From JABSOG01 sp965277695 (GTDB lineage Bacteria; Pseudomonadota; Gammaproteobacteria; Enterobacterales; Alteromonadaceae), in NCBI GenBank assembly GCA_965277695.1, contig CBDIDQ010000017.1:62001-126000 (forward strand): a stretch of DNA of 64,000 nucleotides. The letters are read 5' to 3'. Every line of letters starts with the position of its first letter. Positions within the stretch are counted from its first letter, which is position 1. Of this stretch, positions 25,637-37,700 are shown in pieces. The notes under the pieces are model-generated. The model was given only the letters and a program-made list of their open reading frames with translations, made no database searches and was not told the origin of the DNA. A program made the position numbers and the translations under genes.

Positions 25637-25706
25637 AATGTATAGCACAACAATCAAGATGTCAATTATTTCATACATCAAGCATTGTATTTCAGACTTG
25701 ATGTAT
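25637..25706 (-). promoter_or_regulatory. Promoter and operator of the ABC exporter operon
   Basis: On the minus strand TTGACA (25660-25665) and TACATT (25637-25642) are 17 bp apart. Immediately upstream lies a block (25667-25688 on plus) that differs from the XRE-pair promoter at only two positions of 22. In addition ATACATCAAG (25673-25682) and CTTGATGTAT (25697-25706) form a perfect 10-bp inverted repeat with a 14-bp spacer. A shared regulator, most simply the XRE protein, is inferred. Confidence 0.65.
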
Positions 25707-25755
25707 AGTTTATAAGTCACCCTTTAATTGTATGCTTTTTAATCAACCGCGCTGA

Positions 25756-25795
25756 TTTTCACTCGTTTTTGCCGGTTTTCACTCGTTTTTGCCGG
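25756..25795. repeat. 20-bp direct duplication across the NRPS stop codon
   Basis: TTTTCACTCGTTTTTGCCGG occurs twice in tandem. The NRPS stop (25779-25781) lies in the right-hand copy; the left copy repeats the last codons and the stop beyond the end of the gene. Confidence 0.85.
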
Positions 25796-28700
25796 TTTTA
25801 GCTAAAAGTGTGGCAATCTTGTCATCCGTACCGCTGGCCACCAGTTGCAGCAATTGCAAATACTGCTGGGCCATTTGTTCAATGGTACTGCTATCAAACA
25901 GAGTCTGATTATAGACAAATAAACCCGTTGCGCCTGTATCCGTTCTAACCACCCGCAAATCCAAGGTATTGGCATAATCAATATCGCCGTCACCGAATAG
26001 TAACGGAGTCACTTCGAGATCAGCAAAACTGGCCGGCTTTTCGTCTGGAAAATTATAGTATTGAAAATTAATATCAGACAATGGCAAGCTGTGATCACAC
26101 TCAAGCCCCTCAATCACTGCCTCAATATGTACGTCCATATTAGCCTGCGCAGCAATCACCGTTTGTTTCATTTGCGCAATAAAGTCACTTAAGTCAGCTT
26201 GCTTATCTACTTTGGCATGAACAATCAACAAGTTCAGGTATAACCCGATAGTACGAGACAATTCCGCTCGGCTTCGTTCTGCTTTAGGTGACACCACAAT
26301 CAAGTCACGCAAACCACTATAATGATGCAAACACAGGTGGTAGACCGCCACAAACAAGGTGTATAGGGTAATACTATTACTGCGACAATAACCATCCACC
26401 TGATCAAACAAGGCTTGTGGTATCTCTAATAAATAATTGCGGTTTGAACTACCAACCACATCATCCCCGGGCAATTTATTAATAGGAAACTGCTGGGTGA
26501 TAGTAAAGTCGGCAAAAACCTGTTGCCAATATTGTAGCTGGGCTTTATATATTGAGGTACTATGCCAATAACGGTTCCAATAACAGTAATCTGCATAAGA
26601 CACTGCTATCGCCGGCAGTTTCGGGGTATTACCCTGCACATAAGCCCGATACAACAATTCCATTTCTTGCTGAAAAATGCCCCATGACCAGCGATCAGAA
26701 ATCAAATGGTTAATGCCAAAAATCAGATCACAGCTGTGGGCCGTTGTGCGTAAGATCAGGCATTTCATCAGCGGCCCCTGATATAAGTCATAATCACGGT
26801 TAACCTCATCCACCAACATCGCTCTAATGCCCTGTTCATCACCTTTAAGGTGAGCAAACTCACCGTCGCTATCGGTTAAATCAATCACCCGCACATCAGC
26901 CTTCATCTGCGAATTGAGTTTTAACACCACCTCGTTTTTAAACCGCACAAAATGCATTCTAAACACATCATGACGCGCGGTCAGGGTATCCAACGCCCGC
27001 TTAAAGGCGCTAATATCGACTTTATGATCAGCAGTATCCGTCAGACTAAAGGCCCTGAAAGAGCGCAATACCGAACCTAATCCCGGGTCTTTGGTAAAGG
27101 CCCAGAACATCCGCTGACTATAAGAAGCAGGATAAATCATCGAATCCGCTTGGTCGCCTTGGAATGCTAGCGGAAAAAACGGCAAATGATCATGCTGCTG
27201 CGTCGCCACCCCAAAGAGATCCGGATGTTGTTCTAGCCAGCGGTCCAGCTGCTGCTGTGAGTCCTCAGCCAGTGGGAAATCAGCCAAACTGACCCGTCCA
27301 CCAATCACCGTCTGACAATGGCTGATAATATCCCGCAAGCTATCGGTATAAGCAGCGGCCAACCGCGCCATGGTATCGGCTTTATACTGGTTACCACTAT
27401 ATTCAAAGCGAAATCCAAACTGCCCCTCACCAACCCCAGCGGTGATTTTCAACGGATAAACCCGACTGCGGCGCAAACTGATATCATCGCCACTGGCCTC
27501 ACCTGCTGCGGCAAATAAGCGGGTCTCACCAGCCACCTGATCAAACTGGCCCAAATAGTTAAAGGCAATGTCATAATCAGCCCCTTGGGCGGCATCAACA
27601 ATCTGCTCGTCAGCGGCAATATAGCGCAAAATACCATAACCAATGCCATTGTCTGGCACCTCAGCCAATTGTTGTTGCACCCCGATGATCAGGTTTTTTA
27701 TTCGCCCGTCATCACTATCATTCGAGTCCATCGACACCAGCAACGGATAAATACTGGTAAACCAGCCCAAGGTTTGACTGACATCCAGCTCAGGGAACAA
27801 TAACTCCCGGCCATGACCTTCCATACGGATACGTAGCGCACTGCGGTCAGCCCAGCGGTTAAAGGCCAGCAATAACGCAGCCAATAACAACTCATTGATT
27901 TTGCTATCATAAGCACCATGACATTCCCGCAATAAAGCCCGAGTTTCTGCTTGATTTAACTGCCCTAGGGCATTTTGTGAGCTCAACAGAGTGTTATCAT
28001 CAACCTCAGTAAAATCCACTGGCATCGCCGTTAGCTCGCCGCTAAAGCTCGCTAACCAATAACTTTTTTGCTGGGCCAAATCTTCACTATCAGCATATCG
28101 CTGGATCGCATCACCCCACTGTTGATAGGAGCTGCTTTTGTCGGCCAAAGTAATTTCGCCATCACGCTGGTACTGGCTAAAACCCTTAGGTAAATCTTCA
28201 AGAATAACCCGCCAGCTCACCCCATCAATTAACAAATGATGAAACACCAACAGCAAACGACTATCTGCTACTTCGGGCGCGGCAAAATACACCATTCTAA
28301 ACAGGGGACCGTGATTGAGATTCATATTGGTTTTAATCACCCCGGCAAACTGCTCGACGTAAGACCAGCTGTCTGCTGGAAAATCTTTATCGGGCCATAG
28401 CTGTTCAAACGCTAACGTTTGCCTCACCATCTGTTCGCTGAAAGGGTGATAAATCCCGCGCCATTGCTGTTGCTCATCACAGTCAAACCGCAACCGCAAC
28501 ACATCATGACGCTGATACAAGGCGCTGGTCATCGCCGTTAAATAATCCTCACTCATCCCCTCGGGCACGGTTAAAACCACCGACTGATGAAAATGATGCC
28601 GCGCTAATGCCTCACCCTGTAAAAACCACTGCTGCACTGGCAGCAGACGCTGCTCACCAGTCATCGCTTGCTGGGGCATCACCAATTCAATCACTTCATC

Positions 28701-31700
28701 GGACTCACACACCGCCGCAATGGTTTGGCCTTCAAACATCTGCCGCATACTTAACTCAATGCCCTGCTCCCGCGCCTGACCAATCACCTGAATAGCCAAA
28801 ATACTGTCACCGCCGCTGGCAAAGAAATTATCTTCAATACCAATCTGATCTAACTGCAAAATCTCCTGCCAGATACGGCACAGCTCACTTTGTTGCTCAT
28901 TTTGCGGAGCCACATAGGTATCCTGATAGACACTGCTTTGTTCCAGCACCAGCAATGCCTTGCGGTCCACTTTGCCGTTAGGGGTCAGAGGAATGTCATC
29001 GAGGAAACTAAAGACCGAAGGCACCATATAATCCGGTAAGGCGGTGGCCAAATGTTCACGGTAAAAACCAATCAGCTGGTTTTCGCTCAAACGGCTGTCA
29101 TCCGCTGGCGAGTTAACCACATAGGCACTGAGCTGCTTTTCGCCCTGTTCGTCTTCACGGGCCAGTACCACACAATCCTGCACTTGCTCATGTAACAGCA
29201 ACTGCGATTCAATTTCACCCAGCTCAATCCTGAAACCACGAATTTTCACCTGATGATCAAGCCGACCAACAAATTCAGCATTACCGTCGGCCAGCCAGCG
29301 CACCGAATCACCAGTACGATACAATCTCGCCCCGGGCTGAGTCGAAAACGGGTTATCAACAAATTTTGCTGCCGTCAACTGTGGCTGGTTAAGGTATTCT
29401 CGGGCCAAACATTCACCGCCAATATACAACTCACCTGGCACCCCAATCGGCTGGAGCTGCCACTGGGGATTAACAATATAAAAGCTAATATTATCTAGCG
29501 GTTTGCCAATCGGAATAGCTTTTAATGAATCCGCCTGCAACGGCAAATCAGCCACGCCATGATAAGTACAGCTGCCCACAGTGGCCTCAGTAGGACCATA
29601 TTCATTAATCAATAAAGCCTTTGGCAACAGCTGGCTTTTCCAGCGAAACAGGTTTTTCTCGGTTAACTGCTCACCGCCCATCACCAATACATGACGTGAA
29701 GTCCGGTTATGCACCAGATCAGCCCCCTTTGCTGCAATTGCTTTGAGATGTGAAGGAGTCAATTTAAACGACAGCGAACGGCTATCTTTAAGCAGACAGT
29801 TTTCTAAGTGGGTCAACAACTCATCATCATCAGGCAACAGCTCAACGTAGCGGCCACAACACAAAGGCGGATACAGCGAACCCACTGTGGCATCAAAGGC
29901 CAAGGTGGTACTGACCACCGCGCCTTCAACATGCTCAGGCATAAACACCCGCTGAGCAAAACTAAGAAAATTCACCACACTTTGGTGGTTCACCGCCACC
30001 CCTTTGGGTAAACCGGTAGAGCCTGAGGTATAGATAATATAAGCCAGATGATCAGCCGTTACATTAGCAGCTGGATTGTTATCCGCCAGTTCGGCCAACT
30101 CAGCCAATTGCGGCCAACTGGCCGCCATATCCTGATGATCGTCCAACAACAACAATTGCCCAGCCATCGCCAACGTCTGCTGATGCTGGCTTTGGCTTAA
30201 TACAATCGAGACCTTCGAATCACTTAGAATATGCGCAAACCGAGCGCTGGGATAACTGGGCTCCAGCGGCACATAAGCAGCCCCGGCTTTTAATACCCCC
30301 AGCAACGCCACCAGCATTTCAATATTACGTTCAATACATACGCCAACAAAATCATCCGGTTTCACCCCCTCAGCCAACAGCGCATGGGCAACAAGATTAG
30401 CCCGTTGATTCAGTTCGCCATAACAGAGTTGCTGATCACCATATTTCACCGCAACATTGTCAGGGTTAGCCGCAACCTGCGCTTCAAACAGCTGATGCAA
30501 ACATAGATCCCGAGGATATTCTCGCTCGCTGGCATTAAAGTCATAACGCAATTGCTGCTCATCTTGGCTAGACAGCAACGGCAACTCGCCCAATGTCAGT
30601 TGCGGATTAGCAATGATCCCCCGCAGCAATACCTCAAAGTGTTTTGCCATCCGCGCAATAGTGGCTGATTCAAACAAATCGGTGGCATAAACCCAGTTAA
30701 ACACCAACCCTTCATCGGGCAAAATTTTAACATACAGGGTCAAATCAAATTTGCTGATGGGAAAATCTTGCGCCACCGGGGTTACCGTTAACGCTCCTTC
30801 TTTGGGGATTTGTGCCGGATTATTATCAACCACTAACATGATTTGAAACAACGGACTATGAGACAAGGAGCGTTCGGGGTTTAACGTTTCAATCAGCAGT
30901 TCAAACGGCAAATGCTGATGGGCCAGTGCCGCCAAACTGTTGCGCTGGGTTTGCGCCAAAAAGTCACTAAATTTAGGGTTGCCAGATAAATCCGAGCGCA
31001 ATACTAAAGTATTGGCAAAAAAGCCAATCAAATCTTCAATTTCCTGATGGACCCGGTTGGCAATAGAAAAACCAATCACCACATCCTCTTCGCCACTGAA
31101 ACGAGCCAAAAAGGTCGAAAACGCCGCCTGTAAACTCATAAACAAGGTGACATCATGTTCTTGGTTAAACTGTTGCAGTGCTTCGGCCATTTCGACCCCA
31201 GCAATACTCACCAAACCTGCCCCGCGATAGCTGCGTTTGGCCGGTCGTGGTTGGTCCAGCGGCAAACTATGTAACTCGGGCAACCCTTGCAGTGCCTCAC
31301 GCCAATAATCAATATGCTGCTGAAGCACCTCACCTTGCATCCAAGACTGTTGCCATAACGCATAATCGGCAAATTGCAGCGCCAGCGGCGGTAATGTCGG
31401 GGTATCGCCCTTGGCAAAACCCTGATAAAAGTAAATCAGCTCTTTGAGCAGCACATTCATCGACCAACCGTCCGAAGCAATATGATGACGGTTTAGCAAC
31501 ATCACATGACGTTGCTCAGACAATTTCAACACACTGACCCGCATCATCAAATCATGGCTTAAATCAAACACCTTCATCGCATCCGCATCGGCCATGGCCT
31601 TTACTTGGGCGTCCTGCTCAGCTTGACTGTAAGCGCTCAAATCCACGGCGGTAATAGTAAAATCAACATCCGCCAAAATCAGCTGATAAGGTTCGCCGTT

Positions 31701-34700
31701 ATTTTTCCCGGCCTCATCACGAAACACCGTGCGTAACGTGGCATGGCGACTGACAATGGCGTCAAAGGCTTGGCTCAAGGCGCTAATATTTAACTCCCCA
31801 GCTAATGCAAAAGCCGAAGGCAAGTTATAACTGGCCTGCTCGGCTTCGACCTTGGCGACAATCCATAAACGTCGTTGAGTAAACGATAACGGTAAATAAT
31901 GTGGCCGGGTGATCACTTCAATCGGTGGCAAATGCACCCCGCTACCTTCACCTTCTTGAGCAAACATCTGGCTAATGGCAGCTATGGTTTGGCCTTCAAA
32001 CATTTGCCGCATATCCAGTTCAATATCCAGCTCTCTGGCCCGGGAGATCACCTGAATGGCCAAAATAGAATCCCCCCCAGTAGCAAAGAAGTTATCCTCA
32101 ATCCCCAGTTGTTCGACTTCTAAAATTTCTTGCCAAATGGCACATAATTGCTGTTCAAGCGGGTTCGACGGAGCCACATAGCTGTCCTGGTAAACACTGC
32201 CTTGATCCATTGCCAACAGCGCCTTGCGATCAACCTTGCCGTTAACCGTTAACGGTATTTGCGCCACAAACACAAAGATCGCAGGCACCATATACTCAGG
32301 TAGTGCCGCACTCAAATGATCACGCAAATCACCAATCAACTGATTATCGCTAGTGTCATCAGTTTCGCGGGTCACCACATAAGCACTTAAGCGTTTTTCG
32401 CCCTGCTCATCTTCACGAGCCAATACCACCACATCTTCAACCCGGTGATGAGACAACAGTTGCGACTCGATCTCACCCAGCTCAATTCTAAAACCACGAA
32501 TTTTCACCTGATGGTCCAGTCGACCAATAAATTCAATATTACCGTCGGCCAGCCACCGCACTTGATCGCCAGTGCGATACAAACGAGCCGCCGGATCAGC
32601 CGAATACGGGTTAGCGACAAATTTTTCTGCCGTCATCTGCGGTTGATTAAGATATTCTCGCGCCAAACAATCCCCGCCAATATACAGCTCACCGTGAACC
32701 CCAATCGGTTGCAAACTCCACTGTTCATTCACCACATAAAAGCGCACATTGTCCAACGGTTTACCAATCGGAATAGCCCTTAATGAATCGGGTGCGATGT
32801 CCCGCGCTGCCACGTCATGGTAGGTACAGCTACCCACAGTGGCCTCAGTCGGGCCGTATTCATTGATCAACTCGGCATTAGGCAACTGAGTGTACTTCCA
32901 ACGATACAGGGTCTTTTCGGTTAGCTGTTCACCGGCAATCACCAGCAAATGACGCGACTCACCGATAGCATTTAAGCCCCGCTCAGCGGCAATCGCTTTT
33001 AAATGAGACGGGGTTAATTTAAACGACAAATTACGTGAGTCATCGAGCAAACAGCGACCCAGATGGGTCAGCAGCTGTTCATCATCAGGCAATAATTCAA
33101 CATAACGACCACAACATAGCGGCGGATACAGTGAGCCCACCGTGGCATCAAAGGCCAAGGTGGTGCTGACCACTGAGGCATCAATATGCGCGGGCATAAA
33201 CACCCGCTGACCAAAGTTGAGAAAATTCACCACGCTCTGATGATTCACCGCCACCCCTTTGGGCAATCCGGTAGAACCTGAGGTATAAATAATATAGGCC
33301 AAATGCTGCGGAGTTAACCCCAGTTTGGCGCTGTCTGGATTAGTGCCGGGTTGTTGCGCCAGCCCCGGCTCAGTTTTAGTGATGTCCTCATATCCGTCTT
33401 TATAACTGCCTAGGCAAATCACCTGTTTGGCCATCGACAGGGTATCTTTATGCTGACTTTGGCTGATCACCACCGCCACCTTCGAGTCACTGAGAATATG
33501 CTCAAACCGCGCCGCAGGATAATTGGGGTCCAGCGGCACATAAGCACCACCGGCTTTCATGATCCCTAGCAAGGCGACCAACATTGGGATCGAGCGTTCA
33601 ATGCACACCCCAACAAAATCATCCGGCTTAATGCCACACCCAATCAAATGATGGGCTAGCTGGTTGGCACTGTGATTCAATTGAGCGTAATTGAGCTGCT
33701 GATGTTTAAATTTCACCGCCATATTGTTTGGATGTAATACCACCTGTTGCTCAAACAGCTCATGCACACACAGGGTCTGGGGATAATCATGATCACTGGC
33801 ATTAAACTGATGCAATAGTTGCTGTTGTTGCGGCTGACTTAACAGCGGCAACTGGCCAGTGGTTTGCTCGGGGTTGGCAAAAATCTCGCCCAACATCACC
33901 TCAAAATGTTCAGCCATCCGCACTATGGTAGACTCTTCGAATAAATCCGTGGCATAGGCCCAATTTAATACTAAACCATCGGCTTCGCTGACCTTGACAT
34001 ACAAGGTCAAATCAAACTTACTAATAGGAAAATCCTGCTCACAGGCGCTGATATGAATATCACTTTGTTGTACCTGCGCTGCCGGGTTATTGTCCACCAC
34101 CAACATAATCTGAAACAACGGGCTATGGGACAAACTGCGTGGCGGGTTTAACGCTTCAATCAGCAGCTCAAACGGCAAATGTTGATGGCTCAGTGCCGAC
34201 AGTGTGCGCTCTTTGGTAGCTGCAAGAAAATCAATAAAACGTGGATTGCCGGACAAATCTGAGCGCAATATCAGGGTATTAGCAAAAAAGCCGATCAGCC
34301 CTTCAATTTCACGATGAACCCGGTTAGAAATCGAAAAACCAATAGCAATATCGTCTTCGCCACTAAAGCGCGAAACAAAGGTGGCAAGGGCCGCCTGCAT
34401 GGTCATAAACACCGTCACCCCGTGGCTTTGATTAAACTGCGCCAAGGTCGCCGCCGTTTGTTTGCCCAATACCCGGGTATGATACGCCCCCCGGTAAGAG
34501 CGTTGCGCCGGACGGGGTTTGTCCAGCGGTAAATTATGTAGCTCGGGCAAACCTTCAAGCCTCTGTTGCCAGTAGCCAATCAGTCGCTCAAGCACCTCCC
34601 CTTGCATCCAGCGTTGTTGCCACAAGGCATAATCGGCATATTGCAGTGGCAACGGCGGCAGCGATGGCTCACCTTGTTGCTTCTCTTGGGAATAAGCTTG

Positions 34701-37700
34701 ATAGAAATAACCCAGTTCATTGAGCAATACCCCCATAGACCAGCCATCTGAGGCAATATGATGACAATTTAACAACATCACATGATGGCGTTGCGACAGT
34801 TTAAGCAAACTGACTCGGATCATTAACCCGGCGGTTAAATCAAACGGCAGCATGGCATCAGCATCAGCCATTTTTTTCAGCTGTTGCGACTGCGCTTGCT
34901 GCTCAAATACACTTAAATCCGTTTGCGCAATGACAAAATCGGCCGGCACATTAATATCCTGCCAAGGCTGACCGTCATTTTCCCCAGGCACATCCTTAAA
35001 TACCGTTCTCAAAGTCGCATGACGTTCGATAATTGCGTTAAAGGCTTGTTGCAAGGCACTAACCGACAAATCCCCTTCGATATTAAATGCATAAGGCAAG
35101 TTGTAGCTGGCCTTTTCGGCTTCAACTTGAGAGACAATCCATAACCGCCGTTGGGTAAATGACAGCGGCAAATACTCTGGGCGTTGCCCTTGCGCTGCGC
35201 TAAGCTCAAGGTCAATCGGCGGCAACAGAATTTGCTCGCCATCAACACTTTCGCCGTGCAGCCGCGCCATCACTTCAATGGTTTGGGCCTCAAACACCTC
35301 GCGCATGGTTAAATTTAATCCCTGCTCGGTGGCTCTGGCAATCAGCTGAATTGACAAAATGGAGTTGCCGCCAATGGCAAAAAAGTTATCGCAAATGCCC
35401 ACTCGCTCAAGGTTGAGCAGCTGCTGACAGATCTCAACAAGGATTTTTTCTGCTTCACTGCTGGGGGCAACATAAACATCGAGAGCATAAGCTTCATCGT
35501 CTGGCAACGGTAAGGCTCGCTGATCGAGCTTGCCGTTGGCCGTCATCGGGAGGGCATCGAGCAACACAAAGGCACTGGGGATCATATAGTCGGGCAGTTC
35601 ACTTTGCAGATGACGACGCAGCTGGATTTGCAGATTTTCTTGCGATTGTTTCGCTTTTCCATCCAGCACCACATAAGCCACCAAACGTTTGTCACCGCTG
35701 ATATCTGCACGCAGCAGCACTGCACAGCTTTGCACCCTGTCCTCGGCACTCAACGAGGTTTCGATTTCACCCAGTTCAATCCTAAAGCCACGTAATTTTA
35801 CCTGATTGTCGATACGCCCAAGATACTCAATTGCCCCATCAGCCAGACGTCGGGCCAAATCGCCAGTTTTATATAATCTGCCATCAGCGGCAGCACTAAA
35901 GGGGTCACGAATAAACTGCGCTGCCGTCAGTTCTGGGCGGTTAAGATAACCCCGGGCGACACCATCACCCCCCACACATAACTCACCAACACACCCCACT
36001 GGCACTGGTTTATGGTTGCGATCAAGAATATACGCCGTCGATTGTGCCAGCGGCACCCCAATGGGTTTAATATCCCCCACAGAAATAGTCTTGGGGATGC
36101 TATAAGCCACTGAATAGACAGTATTTTCCGTTGGTCCATAAGCATCAATAATGTGTAATTGCGGATTGAGCTGATACATCTGACAAACGCTAGCCACTGG
36201 CAGCGCTTCACCGGCCACCACTAGGGTTTTCAGGCACTCAACCTGCTGTTGGCACTCAACCTGCTGTTGGCACTCAACCTGCTGTTGGCTCTCAACCTGC
36301 TGTTGGCTCTCAACCTGCTGTTGGCTCTCAACCTGCTGTTGGCTCTCAACCTGCTGTTGGCACTCAACCTGCTGGCACCGAGCCAACCACAGTTGCAGCA
36401 ATGACGGCGTTAATGCCATGGTATTGACTTGACGCTCACTGATGGTCGCCATCATTTTATCGATATCAGTGGTCTCACCGTCATACACCACCAAGCGGCC
36501 GCCATTTAATAGCGGTGCCCAAATTTCAAAGGCCGAGACATCAAATGCCAGCGTGGTTTGCTGCAACATCACCATCTCAGCATTAAGCTCAATAAAGTTA
36601 GTATTGCACACCAACCTCACCACCCCGCGCTGTTCCACCAACACCCCTTTGGGTTTACCGCTCGACCCTGAGGTATAAATCACATGCACCAAATGGTTAG
36701 GGGTCAGTCCCGGCACTTCGGGGTTAACCCCCGGCTGGGCAACCAACAAGTCAGTCGCGCTATCGAGAAATAACCATTGCTGTGGCGCTGCGGCCAAGGC
36801 TTGCTGCGCTTGACAACTCAACACAATCGCAATCTCGGCATCAGCCAAAATATAATTAATCCGCTCTTGCGGGTAATGCGGGTCAATTGGCACATACGCA
36901 CCGCCTGCCTTGATGATCGCCAACACTGCGATCACCATTTCCAGTGAGCGCGTCATACACACCGCCACCAAAGTATCTGGTTTCACCCCTTGGGATTGAA
37001 GATAATGCGCCAGCTGATTGGCCTTATAATTTAACCCTTCATAACTGAGCAACTGATCTTGATACTGCAAGGCAATGGCATAGGGGGTTTGGCTCACCTG
37101 AGCGGCAAACCGTTGACTCACCGTCTGCTCAGCCGGATAATCCCGCCGGGTATCATTCCATTTGAGCTGCTGTGCCTGCTCTTCTGGGCCAAGCAGTTCA
37201 AAACTGGCAATATTGGCGGTAGGTGCTGCCACCACGCCAGCCAACAACCGTTGATAGTGGCCTATCAACCGCACGATAGTACTAGAGTCAAAAATATCGC
37301 TATTATATTCCACCTCACCGTGCAAACCGTTGTCACTTGGCTCCAAGTTAATGGTTAAATCAAATTTGGCGATATTGCCGTCCAGTGCAATTTGACTCAG
37401 CGACAACTGCCCGCCCTCGGTGCTGATACTCGCGTTGGCACTAGCACCAGCACCAGCACTGGCACTGGTTTGACTGTCGAGTTTAAACATCACCTGAAAC
37501 AACGGCGAATAAGCCAGCGAGCGCTCAGGCTGTAACACTTCAATCAGCTGTTCAAACGGCAGGTCCTGATGACTATAAGCCTCATGGGCCATTTGTCGCA
37601 CCCGAGTCAAAAAGTCGATAAAACTCGGATCACCTTCAAGGTCAATCCGCATCACTAGGGTATTAACAAAAAAGCCAATCAGCGGTTCAATCTCACTGCG

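Noticed and set aside
20402..25706. The two similar promoter regions as copies of an inserted repeat
   Set aside because: Similarity is confined to the operator and -35/-10 positions with conserved spacing; the flanks differ, which fits a regulatory site better than a mobile repeat.
25779..28700. Thioesterase at the end of the last NRPS
   Set aside because: The region after PCP3 reads as an E domain (HHLLIDG, NYLGQFD) and then a C-like domain; no GxSxG plus Asp/His triad of a TE was seen.
36237..36374. CRISPR-like array
   Set aside because: The 18-bp units are contiguous with no spacers and lie in frame within an adenylation domain.
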